This document shows, piece by piece, positions 1 through 12,480 of a stretch of 64,000 bases of DNA. Position numbers and translations under genes: made by a program. Under the pieces are notes generated by a model, which saw only the letters and a program-made list of their open reading frames with translations, was not told the DNA's origin and made no database searches. The stretch's first letter is position 1. Every line of letters starts with the position of its first letter. The stretch covers positions 867,585-931,584 of the forward strand of contig WBMW01005007.1 in the NCBI GenBank assembly GCA_013396635.1. The letters run 5' to 3'. Source of the stretch: Penelope pileata. Its lineage: Eukaryota; Chordata; Aves; Galliformes; Cracidae.

Positions 1-3000
1 AATGTGCAAAAGAAGTCTTACAGCACATCCTCTGAAAGTTCTATGGCCTCCAGTAAATGTTACCATAGAAACACCTTTGCCACAAGGAAGGTGTACTTTT
101 GCAAAGGACTTGGGGGTTAAACGTTCAGATTTCCATGGCAACTGTTACATCCAGAGGCTGAAGTACCATGTGTTGGTGCCTTTTGGAGCAGTCACCCAAT
201 ATTTTCCCCACTGGAATTGGTAATCATAGCTGATAATCATCCAAAGCAGCTACCTGAAGGTGAAATCCCTACAGACAGTATTTTGAGTTAAAACGTGTGT
301 GTGAGCAGAATAATGAAACAATGGAAAAGGAAGGAGAAGAGTAGTATTGATTCAAGTGGCACTGAATAAGCTGACATGCTCTTGGCAAGTAAGACCTATT
401 GGGGCTTCATATTTCTTAAGTCAGAAAAGGGTCTCAAAAACTCCCCAGATATGCCCAATACTGAAAGTCCTATTATTACAAAAACTCAGAATACTTTCTG
501 TCCATTGGATATTATTCTTCCTAAAAGAAAACATTTCTTTAGTTTAGTTTTAGTTCTAGTCATGCATTTAAACACCACCACTTGCTAGGAACAGATTCTG
601 CTTTCAGAAGACATTCATTTATAGAGATCTAGAGTAAGACTGCTGAAAGAGGGCTACAAATTGCTCACACTTCAGCAACTTCTCTACAGGCTAATCTAGA
701 GCAGCCCTGTGGAAGACCTAACAGAGAGTAAATTTTTATTAAAAGTAGACTGCTAGACAGTACTTTGGTTTTTCAGCCAAGTCCTCCTCACTTCTATTGA
801 CAAAGCAGAAGATGCTTTTGAGAACAGTATCTCTGGCCATCCTGCAGTTAGCTTCTTTCTCTATAAACTACTTCCTCCAGAGATTTCTTCCGCAGTCTTT
901 CATATCCCAAGTTTTGTGTTGAAGAATCTTGGGTTTGGGTCAACTAAAATTATCAACTCTCCTGTGAAATCTAAGAACTCAAAACGATCTACATCTCATG
1001 TTCTGCTAAGCAGATCTTGCCCTGAGACCCCTTTAATGTTTCCCTTTTCCTTTTTCTTTTTTTTTTCCAGTGAGCTAAATGATTAATACATCTGAAATAT
1101 TTTTAGCAATTATTTAACAAATTGTTCTAGATAATCTCTTGTTAAAAAAACGTACTGAGTAGTAAAGGGCATTTCCTTCACTAACATGAATACAGTGCTT
1201 AAAGATCCTTTATAGTGTATGTAGATGTATATGTACCAATGAAGTGCATAAATGTACGGCTAAGCCATACTTCTTGGAGTAAAAACTACAAATGAGGGAA
1301 AAGTGGGGATTTTTTTTTCTTTTGTTTGTTAGAATCTTAGATGATCTCTGTTTTTTTATTTTCTCTGTTTTGAACTTCTTTAAACATGTTCATACTATGC
1401 TTTCAAAGGAAGAAGAATTCTTCCATATCAGCTCGATAGAGGAGTAAATCTCATATGTGTTTCTTTTTTTGTGGAAGTACAGGTAGAAAGAAAATTTTGA
1501 CCACTAGAACAGCTAATAGAAAATGTTTGATAGATTTTTTTTTTTAAATAGATCTCCCATCTGTAAAAAATCAAGGATTAGTTAATAATGAGAGTAAAAA
1601 TTACTAAGTACAACAGTTTTCTGCTGGAATTCTATACTTATTCTTGCACAATTTAAGAATTTGGGAAATCTGAACATGCTGGGAAACAGATCCAGAACTG
1701 GAAGGAAAATTTATGAATGCTTTTTCCACTGAAACTCAAAACTCCAGAAAACTAGGATGCAGGTATAATTAACAATATAGGAACACTGATGTATTCATCA
1801 GCTGAATTTTGAAATTTTGTCCTTTCTGGAGCACAATAAAAGTCAAGTTCCTTCATGAGTTAATAAATGATTTTTTTTCTCCTAAAGCTGCACAATGATG
1901 TCTATTGTCAGAAAGGCAAATCCCTCAGTTTGTTGTCCTGAAGCCTAAGATATGAATGTCTACAAATCTGAAACTGTTTGAGGATGATGAAATCTGGTAA
2001 AACTCTGATAGTAACTGAACGATAACCTTTCTGTGAACTGTCTAAGGACTCCTCATTCTGAAGAATTCTATTGGATTTGGTAAAACTGCTGACCTTTTCT
2101 GTTCAGTTGTAATAATTAGACGACTGTTTTCTGAGATCTTTGAAATGATCTTTAATGAGAACTCAGAAAGTAACCAGAATTTTATCTGGTCAATTTCAAA
2201 GTAATTGGAGTTTGGAGAGAAAATGATTAGAAATTTTCAGAAAAAAATATGCAATAGGAACTTTTTATCTGACATCTGAATAAAAACCTAGGAATATTTT
2301 TTAGAATAATCAAACAGGCCAAGAATGAAGGAAAAATACTAAGTGCCTTCAGGTGAAATATTGTGTCACTAAATACAGATATTATCAACAAGTTTCTTAT
2401 GCATGTCCTGTCACAATCCAGACAGACTGTTCAGACAGACAAAAACCTAACACCAAAGGGCGTGATTTAGGATGATGAAATATCAAGAAACTCAAGGAGA
2501 GAAATGTTTTTGTTTCCAAACCAGAGAGACCCAGATTCTAAATGCTGACTCTCAGAATTCACACAGGAAAAACAAAAAGGTAAATATTTCTGTAAATAGA
2601 GATTCAGAACTCTGTCCTTCACTATCTCTTTTTTTAGAGGTTAACTACTTGTGAGAATGCATTGCTATGACATGAATTTTTAAGTTATACTTTCAGTGCT
2701 TGAAAACTCAAGAGCTCTCTTTAAAGCGAAAAAATGCTTACTCGAAGAAATTGCATGCCTCCTAATCTAGTCCCCTGCTATACTATACAAGCAATTGTAT
2801 CATGTAATCCTGTTTATAGCCTTATCAAATGTCATCTCTAATATGGTTAGATTTGCTATTCCAAATGGAAAGCTATGGCAGTTGTTTTCCCAGTACCTGC
2901 AGAAATTTCCTAGGGAAGAGGTAAGCAAAACTGACTGACATGTATTTGTTCTTGAACAACCATGTGCTTTACCTGACATCCTGCAATAATCCTAGTTCTT

Positions 3001-3239
3001 ATTTGCAGTGACTCCAATATCATTTTCATCCTTCTTGATGACAGACATGTCCATAGCATTGCGGAAGGAACCTCATCAACGTTTTAAGTAGTTGATACTG
3101 CTCATTACAAGGACTACAAATACCTTATCACATGCCTCTTACTGTCATTTTTTGCACATCCAAATCTCAGCAGTATTTCATAAACATCTTATGAAGGTCT
3201 AATGCACTTAAGTCTTTTTATTCTAACTGATGAAAACTC
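1..3239. other. Unique AT-rich DNA, no gene seen
   Basis: I see no gene in this stretch. All open frames are under about 75 codons, and none shows a recognisable protein pattern or a convincing pair of splice sites. The sequence is unique-looking and AT-rich, with short A and T runs. No LINE, LTR or DNA-transposon ends were recognised. Confidence 0.6.
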
Positions 3240-3490
3240 AGAATATAGCAGAAATTATTATTTGCTTCTGCTGCACAGCTTTGTCTTTTGCACTATTAAA
3301 ATTCATCTCTTTTTATTCTTTTCAGCTCTCAATATTACCCAGTTCATCCCACAGGCTATTCAACTCCTCCTCTGCATAGAGATTGACCCCATCTCTGCTT
3401 TATCAGCAAATTTCATTCATGAGTCAAGGTCATTAAGGAGAATATTAAATAAGATCATTCATTTGATGAACTCCTCTAATATCCTTTTTC
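3240..3490 (-). mobile_element. Decayed CR1-type LINE fragment (reverse transcriptase palm)
   Basis: This is an old fragment of the second ORF of a CR1-like non-LTR retrotransposon, read on the minus strand. The reverse complement of about 3389-3453 translates to LFNILLNDL followed, after one stop codon, by KFADKAEMG. This matches the CR1 reverse-transcriptase order (V)LFNIFINDL ... KFADDTKLG, in which the FADD aspartates are part of the catalytic centre. Here FADD has become FADK, so the site is dead. Further along, in another frame, about 3275-3305 gives MNFNSAKDKAV where CR1 usually has MKFNKGKCKVL. The order and spacing of the motifs fit, but stops and frameshifts separate them. No 3' end or target-site duplication is visible. 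The alignment is from memory of the family; the exact subfamily is unknown. Confidence 0.72.
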
Positions 3491-6400
3491 CCTGAAATAC
3501 TTCCACTTTCAAGAAAATCTGTCATCTTGGGCAGATAAGGAGCAGACATGTAACAGACAAGGGGTCAGGAATGAAGTTGATTGCATGGAGCCTCTACCTG
3601 AAACAGCAACAGACTAAAACTTGCTAGTATTATTAAAGGTATTGTATATTAATATTCCTGTCATAGTGCTGGTACCAGACTTGTGCCTCATTCTGTAGCG
3701 CTGCACACAGCCTGGCCCTTGAGAAGCCATTACTTTTTGTTGTGCCAGACTTATCCTTGTTTGGCTCAAGCGTGGAGACAACACTGCAGGCATATCTTGT
3801 GCATGCCACTGAAGTGACAAAAGGGACTTCTACCAGCAAAATGCCAAGAGCAGGGTCAGGAGCTGCTAGAGGGATCTGAATGGAAGCTGGGGAGCACTGA
3901 TGTGGGGGGAGAGACGCCTCAGAACCTGCAGCAAAAGAGCTGATGATGTCAGGCAAAATCTCCCCGAGAAATGTCCTCATTTCCAAAGTAAAATCCAGAC
4001 TGTTTGGAAGACTGAGTTAGTGAGGAAAGTCACAGATGCTTAGACACTTACATTGTAACCTAAATAGCTTCAGAGTACCATATATTTTGCAGTATCACAA
4101 TTCTTACTTTTTAGTACCAATATTGTGAAAGATTCAAATGACATTATGCATCCTAGTGCAATAATGTTCTGCAATCCTTGCAGCTTTGCCAAAGTGGTTT
4201 TAAAGCTCTGCAACAAAATATTGCCCTCTTGTCCTTTAGTGCTGACAGGTTCACAGCTACTGGGAGCCAGCAGGCCAATGGGGCAAGAAATTGGACACCT
4301 CAGCAATGCCACTGAGATAAAAGCCATTGCTAGCCTTAGTAAGATTGCAAGCTACGCCGATCTGGCACCAGCAAAGAGAAATCAGAAAGAAAAACAACAG
4401 CAACAACAAAAGCTTAATTGAACCTTTTTTGTGCATATTCCAGTCATTTTTGTGCCTGTTGGCCTACGCAGACTGGCAGGATGGGTAACGGCAGTCAGGG
4501 CAGGTGTGGAGAAGAGACAGTTCCTAAGTGGAAGTAAGGCCAAATGGTGGGCATGCAGGGACACCAGCTGGCTCACAGACTGTGCTAGAGCTTTCTGGGC
4601 TCAGAGCAAACCATGGAAGCGAGCGCAGGAGGGAAATGAGAAAGCAAATGTAAAACGGAGAAGTGAAATAGATTGATTGCCTCTGAGTGACCTTGGTTCA
4701 AACACACTGCCTCATGATATATGGAAGTACAAACTGATTTTTGAGGCATGCTGGTCTATTTTACAAGGATTTATTGTAATTTTTTTTTCCCGCAACTAGG
4801 TTGTGACTAGGTTATAGGAGTACACAGAATCCAGAGTTCACTTGAATCAAGCAAGTAAATTCCAGCATCTCTATCCTGCTGAAGTACAGAAGCCCTGAGC
4901 TGGCATTTAGCTGATATACAGATATACCTCAAACATAGCAAGTTGACAGCTTACTTACAAAAAACTAATTTACAAAACAGCCTGATGGTAAGCTTTTCCT
5001 CTGTAATTATGACTCAGGTTTTTTGGTCAATCTGAAGCATTTACAGTTTTGAGTTCGAGTTAAGCTGTACAGAATAGTTATAAATTGAGTTTTAAAAGCC
5101 CTTACAAGTACCTTTAAGAAAGATACCCATAAAATCCAGTTAAACGCAATTTAATTTACTTGAAGATAGAGGCTAATACTATAATGGAAAAAGAACTGTA
5201 CTGTCAATAGCCAAATGAATCAAGAATTAATCTGGGATTTTCAAAGATCCTTGAAGAATTAGGTGAGTCTCTGAAAATCCCTCTCTCAGAAGAATAATGC
5301 CTTCAAAGGAAAGTCAGTTGTCAATCAGTCTCCAAGAGTAGATGTTGCAAACAAGGACAAGATCTCTGAATTCAAGGTCAGAGTTCTGACTTGCTAGAAT
5401 GTCTTTCATTAGCTATTTCCCTTGGACATTTCCCAGTGTGAGAAAGCAATAGTAGTGGACTAGAAATGATCAAAGTGTCATCTACAAGAAGTTTCTGATG
5501 AGAACATCAAGAACTGTATCAGCACTGGTACAGCACTTGACTATAAAATCCTCATGAGAAGGAACTTTAGATTTTAGGACACTCAGTGACCAAGTAAGCG
5601 TGCAAAAAAAGCCTGTAAAATCACATTATAAAGATATGCAACATGTCTCAGTAATTTCTTTTCTATAAGAACTGTTACACTTTATTTAGTTACATATTAA
5701 TACCAAAAAATAGACAAAACTGAAAAAGGTTCTCTATTTCATTTTCACTGCAGCCTTTTCCAAGTTTCTTAGACCAGTGAGGCTGAAAAGGATTATATAT
5801 ATAAAAAAGAACTGTCACCCATCAAAAATAAAGTAGAAAAAATTCAAAGGAGAAGATGGAGGTGTTACATGCTGGTTTTGAAATAGGTATGGATTGCTAG
5901 TTGTTTTAAAGCAGTTCATAAAGTACAAACAAAGACATGACTACAAGAATCCTTTCATTTATCTCATCCTGCATTTGCAGTACAACGGTGAGGACGTACA
6001 CCCATAGCTGTTTGGGTAAGCAAAGATAAGTCATAACAGGGAAACCACATTTGGATCCTGTAAAGTAGCTGTGGTGAAGAAATGATTGGAAACTCTGCTT
6101 CCCTAACAGAGGAAGTCAGCTTTGAACAGAGGGAAACTAAATTCTTCCACTGTAAGGATAATTACTAGTACTACAACAGTATCCAAGACATGATATTCTC
6201 GGTCCACATTATTCTTACTTAAGTTCTTCCTGCAACTGAATTAAAGAAATCAAAGCATGATTTTATTAATCAACTTTTTAATTTCATATGCTGACACCTA
6301 CTTCAGAGCTAACTACTCTTCCATAGCAGGCATCACACTTTAGTTTTACAAATTTCCTTTTCTATGACTGTTATTTTTGCTATCTACATAAACGCAGTTA

Positions 6401-8246
6401 CAAGCACACAATCTATTAACCTCCTTATGAGAAAAATCTAATGTGTAAATTAGCAAGACATCCTAAGGTTTAGTAAGTAAAAGTGACATGAAATTCCCTT
6501 TTGCTTTTTAAGCTAATTACCTAATTGATGCATTTGCTTCATTAAGCTTTAGGGTTTCTTTTCTTTCTTTTTTTTTTTTTTCAAGTAGCAAAATGCTAGC
6601 TGCCATGAATTTTAAAAAGGTATCACTTTCAAACGAATGGCTTAAACATCATTTTCAAGTGATGTTTCTTAGAACCTTTCAGCAAATAAGGGTTCCATTA
6701 TAATTTGCAACAATGGCACACAGATCAATATTTAAAAATTTGCACAAATACTACACAGAAGAACATAAACTGTATTAACCACCTTGAATATCTCGAGTTG
6801 TGTCAAACAGAGGCTCTTTTCCTGTTCAAAGATGTAATGGACTTTTAAAGTGCAGCTTTACAGAGTTATGAAATTAGGTAATTCAAATTAATATCCACAC
6901 ACACAAAAGTTACTATGCATGTTTCTGCAAAGAAAAATTAGCACCAGATATATGTAATTATTAAAGCCAGTAAAGAAACTGAACCACATGTGAAAAACCA
7001 ACTCTCTTGTAACAGGTAAGAAGTCTTTTCAGAATGAATTAAAGCTAATCATAGCATACAGCACTTATTGAATGGAATAATTGTCACTTCCTAGTTTGAA
7101 CTGTCACAAAGGGATATTACTGCTTTTCCACAACACTTCTTTTTGTTGAACTTTATTAATAATAATATTGAATGTAATTATTAAATATCATGAAACCGTG
7201 TAGTATCATTACACAGACTGTTGAATTTGCTACCTAAAAGATAGTTTTAAAATTAACAAAGAACAAAGCAGTTACACTTTTATATAAGTTTGGAAAGGTA
7301 TAATGTCTGTTCTACATGCAATTCCTTGAAAAGGATTATGGCTACTTCTCACTGAAGTTGCTGTTTCAGATGCAAATTAGAAGGCAGAGTAGACTGTAAA
7401 ATATTTTATGTTCGCGGAGAGAAAAATATGCACACGCTCAATGGAATTTTCTCTCAGTCTTGAGTAACCACTAGCTATCTATCTATATCGACGTAGATAA
7501 GCTTCCAGCTACAACTGCTGTTTCCAGTTTCCATAAACAACGTAATAATCACATAAGATGGAACCAGTTGTCACCACTATATTAAAGTACCGGAAGTGGT
7601 AAGAGAAATACTAAAAGATGTCAGAACATAAGGGAACAGTATTTTGGAGAGATGACAAAGAGAAAAACTGTCTACTTGAAAGCTACATTAACTGTTGAGC
7701 AAAACATACAAGAGAGGGAGACAAAAAGCTGTTTTATATTTATCTCTTGTAAAACTTCCATTTTTCATCAGCAATTCAAATGTGTCCTGCCACAATCCCA
7801 GACATAATCTTGAAGAAATTAAAAATAACTGTAGTAGGACTAGCACTTAAGCTGTAGCTTGTCATGATGAGGCCTTGCCTGTATGGATCAATAGAAGCAG
7901 TTTCTACTTTGTCTAAGGCTCGAAGTAGTTTGGTTGGAGCCAACAGTAGTCAGACCATTTCTGAATCAGCTAAGCAGGGTCAGTGCAGATACTTAATTTT
8001 AGAAGGATTATGCATAATAAAATAGAAGTTCACTGAGCGTGACATTTTAGTTGAGATAGTTCGGGTGTGTTCATCTTCTGCAGACAGGGGGACCAAGGTT
8101 CTATTACAGCCTGACCTGTCATCTTCAGAGCTTGTATAGCTCCAGCACTACATTTGGCTTGTAGGCTCTGCTCAGTTGAGAGGAAAGCTGCTACTACCAC
8201 AGGCAATTCTGGTAGCTTCTGCAGCTTGTCATTGAAATTGGTAAGT
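3491..8246. other. Unique DNA, no gene seen
   Basis: No gene is recognised. About 3600-4680 is less AT-rich than its surroundings and contains overlapping short open frames on both strands (about 117 codons on minus at 3633-3986; 98 codons on plus at 4125-4421, ending in a short CAA/CAG-encoded glutamine run). None resembles a known protein. A T run lies at 6568-6581. The rest is AT-rich unique sequence. Confidence 0.55.
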
Positions 8247-8411
8247 TGTGGATGCCCCCTCCCTGGAAGTATTCAAAGCCAGGCTGGATGGGGCTTTGGG
8301 CAACCTGATCTAGTGGGAGGTGTCCTTGCCCATGGCAGGGGGGTTGGAACAAGATGATCTCTAAGGTCCCTTCCAACCTGAACCATTCTATGATTCTATG
8401 ATTCTATGATT
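8247..8411 (+). mobile_element. CR1 LINE 3' end, severely 5'-truncated
   Basis: About 165 bp that match the 3' end of avian CR1 LINEs in the plus orientation. The body reads like the standard CR1 tail (CCTGGAAGTATTCAAAGCC, then GGATGGGGCTTTGGGCA, GTTGGAACAAGATGATCT and AAGGTCCCTTCCAACCTGAA). It ends in the diagnostic repeats CCATTCTATGATTCTATGAT at about 8386-8411. CR1 copies are usually cut short at the 5' end during insertion and have no poly-A tail; both hold here. No coding capacity remains. It is much better preserved than the CR1 pieces at 3.3, 9.8, 20.1 and 59.1 kb, so it inserted later. Confidence 0.95.
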
Positions 8412-9559
8412 TCTATTTGAAGTGCCAGGGTGAAATGCAGAGCCTGTATGTCTTTGCTGGGCAGCCCAGAGTCCATTCAGGAAGGTGGATGTTCAGTCCA
8501 CAACATTCTTCCAGTTGGAGCCACTGCCTGGCTAAAGATCTGTGTGTAGCCTTCTTTGAGGGATCAGTCTTATTAGTAGTGATTAATGGAGTTTCCTTAA
8601 TAGACGTGCTATGGCGACAAATCTGAAATCCATGTAGGTATACTTCTGCTGATTTATTTATAGTTCAATTATGGATTTTTCTTAGAGGCTCCAGAGGAAT
8701 TCTATTACATTCAGCTGTATCACCAGATTTGATAATGTCATTGACACTGTTGCCTCTACCTCTTCTGCTTTTTTTCACAGATAGAATGAGCAGATATAGT
8801 ATAGAGAGGAGTATGTAGTTGAGGTCTCCAAGCCTCTGCCTCTGCAGAGTTTCAAATTTAACCTCAAAACACAAACTCAAATGGTATTTTTATGTTAAAA
8901 AAGAAATTCACATCCTAGAATTCCTCAGGGCACAGCTTTTTAAAAATTAACATAGTGTTAAAATAAATGATACTGAAAGGAAATGAACTTCACCTAATTA
9001 TGTTGATTATTCTCTTTCTGTAGTGACAACAGACAGACATAATTGCCCATCTTTCTGGGGGCATTTCTTAGGTATATATTATAGGGTGGGAATATTGTTA
9101 GTGCAGATGAGAAGGGTGAATGGCATTATTGGGAGTTCAGCAAACTCACTGTGCAGGTTTCTGTTATTTCTGAATAAATTATCAAAACTGCAGGAATATT
9201 TCTGCTTTGCATTGCAGGCTGCTTTCACATCTCATCTAAAACTCACAGCAGCACACAAGTTAGAACTAGTTTTGACCACTATATATTGAGTCACTAGAGA
9301 AGTAAAAGGTGCCCTAAAAGATGCCAGAATGCAACAAGGATTTATTTTGGTTGAAAGACGGGATGTTTTTCATTGGAAGCTACACTTGAATTGAGTAGGT
9401 GGCTAAATATTTGTTGTCCTTAGGAATGCAGAACATTGAGAAAAGCCTAAAAAATGACATACAGAAAAGACATGATTAAAAAAAAGCAATCTGGATTTCC
9501 TTCTGTGCTTTGTGGCCATTATTAAGGTAAGTGGTTTCAGGATATACATCAACTTCTGA
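8412..9559. other. Unique DNA with a possible short exon, no recognised gene
   Basis: No recognised gene. At 9424-9526 there is an exon-like interval: a pyrimidine-rich stretch ending in TTGTTGTCCTTAG at 9423 and a strong donor, AAG followed by GTAAGTGG, at 9527. The interval has no long open frame, so it would be non-coding if transcribed. With about sixteen GTAAGT sites expected by chance per strand over 64 kb, the pairing may be accidental. Confidence 0.3.
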
Positions 9560-10240
9560 TGAGAAATTCTCTATCTGTGAGATCCAAGAACTAAGCCTTT
9601 AGTCACATCTCACACCTATTTTGTTCACAGCTTTTTGTTCACGGCTTTGGCTTTCCTAATCCCATTCTTGTGTGCTTCAATAGTGTCTTTATGTTCCTCC
9701 TAAGTCACTCACCTCTGCCTCTTGTCTACTTCCTTTTTATGTCTGAGTTTTGTCAGAACCTTTGTTCATGCTGCAAGCCTCCTACTGACTTTACTTGACT
9801 TTCTGCCCTTCAGGATGGACAGGAGCTTGGAGGAGATCACTGAAAATCAACCAGCTCACTTGGTTCTTCTCTCTACGGCCGTGTCTCATAAGATCCTTCC
9901 AAGCAGGTCCATAAACACGACAAAGATTGTTCTCCTGAAGGCCAGCACTGTAATCTTGCTTTTGACCTTGTTGTCTCCTTGCAGGATGCTGAACTACTCT
10001 GTTTCACGGTCAATATAGTCAAGGCTTCTCTCAGCTTCCAAATTCCCAATCAAATATTCCTTGTTTGTAAGCATAAGGTTGAGCTGAGTGTTTTCCTTTA
10101 TGGTTCCTTGATTACCTCTGCCATAAATGAATCTCTTTTTTCCTTCAATTTACCCCTTTTTCCTTCACCATGTTGTCTCTGCACAGGCAAGCTTGCAAGG
10201 CTAAGCTGGCAGAATCATAACGGAATGAGAACCAGAGAAT
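9560..10240 (-). mobile_element. Decayed CR1 LINE fragment (between endonuclease and reverse transcriptase)
   Basis: An old CR1 ORF2 fragment on the minus strand. Read in the reverse complement, it gives in order: CRDNMVKEKG (CR1: CWRDNTAGHK) near 10190; NLMLTNKEYLIGN (CR1: DLVLTNKEGLV) near 10050-10080; SLDYIDRETE-stop-FSIL (CR1: GCSDHEMVEFKIL) near 10000; KVKSKITVLAFRR (CR1: KSKITTLDFRR) near 9940-9975; VFMDLLGRIL (CR1: LFRDLLGRIPW) near 9900; LTKLRHKKEV (CR1: LDKLKHKKEA) near 9730-9755; and IRKAKAV (CR1: VRKAKA) near 9650. The order is exactly that of CR1 ORF2, across the linker from endonuclease toward the reverse transcriptase. At least five stops and several frameshifts make it non-functional. 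Both ends are diffuse; below about 9600 the similarity fades. Confidence 0.9.
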
Positions 10241-12179
10241 GAGATGAATTAGAAAGCAACAGTTGTTGGCATGGTCTCTTGTTTGAGCATTCCTGAAGCT
10301 GTTACAGAGACAAGATACATCAAAACGCAATCAATAATTTTCTTGGAGAAACTAAGGCAATAGATAACTTCATCTCTATTTGTCCAGCAGGCTTCAGATC
10401 ATTTTTTCTGGTATCTCCTGTGGAAGGTACTCTGGAGATATGCCTAAATTAAAAAAGAGTGCAATGGGAGATCCAATGATCTGATAAGGTATAGTTCGTT
10501 ATCTAACATGGCACTGCATGGTGAAGGTGCTTGTTTCCTTGTTCTGTATGACATGACCATTCTTCCTTTGCCCTACCTCTTGCACAGGTTGAAGAAGTCT
10601 GCTGTGAAACTCAGTTAAATTCTGAAATGGACCAGATGTCAAGAAAATAGTTATAAATTCAGTAAAGCTTGCAGTTTGCAGGTTTAAATATAGAGTGGTA
10701 CCTGCCACTCTGTGTCACAGTACTCAGCAAACCAGTTACAACAGTCCATTCAGATTGCCGTCGTATTTCTCATTTTGATTCTGCACTTATAATACCTTCA
10801 CTTTCTGTTCATATTATGCAATGCATTAAAACATCTTTAAAGTGAGAAGCAAACAGGCACCAAAAATTAGTTTCAGTAACCCTTGCTGTGTAGAAATTGA
10901 ATGATAACACCCCCTGCAGGGGTGCAGAGATTTACAAGTAATCATATCTGTTCATACCAACCATTCAGATCCTGGACAGTATGTAAATATCAGGCTCCCC
11001 ATAGTGCATCTAATAATTTTGCCTATGCTCACTTTCAGCTAATAATTTGTTCATCCACAAAACAATTTTATAAGCTGTAAAAGTTTTGTTTAAAACAGAT
11101 TTGAAGCTTTGTGGAAAAAGAGAGAAAGGTTTTGGGGTTTAGCCCTACACACAACATAGCTAGGAACTTTAAAAGACCTCTTAATTGAAACCAAACCAAA
11201 CCAAAACAGAGAGAATATCTACATTACACAGGACAAAAGCCTTTAAAAATTCATTTATCTATCATTTAATATTTCTGTATGTGATTCCTTGTTACTAAAA
11301 TTTGACAAACATGAATTTGATATCGGAAAACTTGAGAAGAATTTGGGGCTTTCAAGGATTTTATTTACATTCTGCAATTCATTGTGTATTTGACATGATG
11401 GTAAGCTGTGGGTGCTAAGATCAGATGGAGGTTTGCAGTTCAAGAGTTGTGTGTATGCAAGAAGTGCATATATATTTTACTGTTGTGTTATGGAGGAAAT
11501 AGGCTGTTACCATTAACTATTGAGATATCACTTTGATCACTTTATCTGCAACTTCTCTTATGCAAATGCATAACTAAAGAAACTCCACTAGACTTTTTCT
11601 TTTTTTTTTTTTTAATGTGGCATATAATCTATTGATAACTTTCATGGCTTCAGATCACTTCAGTAAAATACAGTTTCAGCAATTCTGCCTTGCAAAGAAG
11701 CTGATCTCACTAACAAAAAGTACTTACTCAAAACGAAGACACGCATACACATGAACACATTCATAGAAAAATCTTGCCAAGATGTAGCCACTGCATCTCA
11801 TTTATGCAGCAACACAACCACCATGACCACTTACTCACTTGCAACAAGCCCTGGTTTCTAGTGTCTCCTCTTCCAGAGACGTGTGTCATGCTATGCTTTC
11901 ACAAGAGAGGCAAGAGAACTTCTATACAGCTTTCAGGTTTTCTTTTAAAGTATTCCCATCTTGCACTGACAGAGTAAATATAAAGCTTTTTCTGGCAACA
12001 TTACAGCCTTTATCTCTGTAGGCTCCATTTCCCTTCTGCCTACTCACTGCTAAACACAGTCATTTCCAAAGAAGTTTGAGAAAGTGAAAATAAAGTAAAC
12101 CTGCATGTTGGTGTGCTGTATATCACTTTTACTATGCAAATGATTGTTTAGAGAAGAATAAAAGGCTGTAAATATTTTG
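10241..12179. other. Unique AT-rich DNA, no gene seen
   Basis: I recognise nothing here beyond short open frames and a T run at 11600-11613. No repeat ends or convincing exons were seen. Confidence 0.55.
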
Positions 12180-12480
12180 AGAAGTAGGCCCCCAGTGCCT
12201 CTTCAGTATTCCAAACTGTGCTGTGTGCTTCGTAATTATGTAATATATGGAATACCAGCTGGTTTGAATTGTTCTCAGGGGCTTTGGATGATATCAAAAC
12301 GCTCTGCTCCCCCAGCGAGAGCCATAATCAAGCAAGTAATACCGTAAAGTCAGACCAAATTGACATTGAGTTGTTGGCTTTTAACGCACTTTAAACCAGA
12401 TGTCAATGCTGTACACTGTGATTTTTAAGTTTTTGATTCTTTTTTTTTCTTAGATAAAGCATTATTTCTCTGACAAAGTA
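12180..12480. other. Possible conserved non-coding element
   Basis: This block has balanced composition, lacks repeats and open frames, and is rich in homeodomain-like TAAT/ATTA words and short AT-rich words of the kind common in vertebrate enhancers (for example GCCATAATCAAGCAAGTAAT near 12320-12341). It reads like ancient conserved non-coding sequence. This is a judgement of texture only; without an alignment it is weak. Confidence 0.22.

Noticed and set aside
3633..3986. Open frame of about 117 codons on minus
   Set aside because: No recognisable motif, competing frames on both strands, and no promoter or splice context; the higher GC alone explains the lack of stops.
4125..4421. Open frame ending in a glutamine run
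   Set aside because: The glutamines come from a short CAA/CAG simple repeat; nothing else in the frame looks like a protein domain.
8154..8376. Opposed short open frames around 8.2-8.4 kb
   Set aside because: They overlap the CR1 3' end, which is non-coding in this region.
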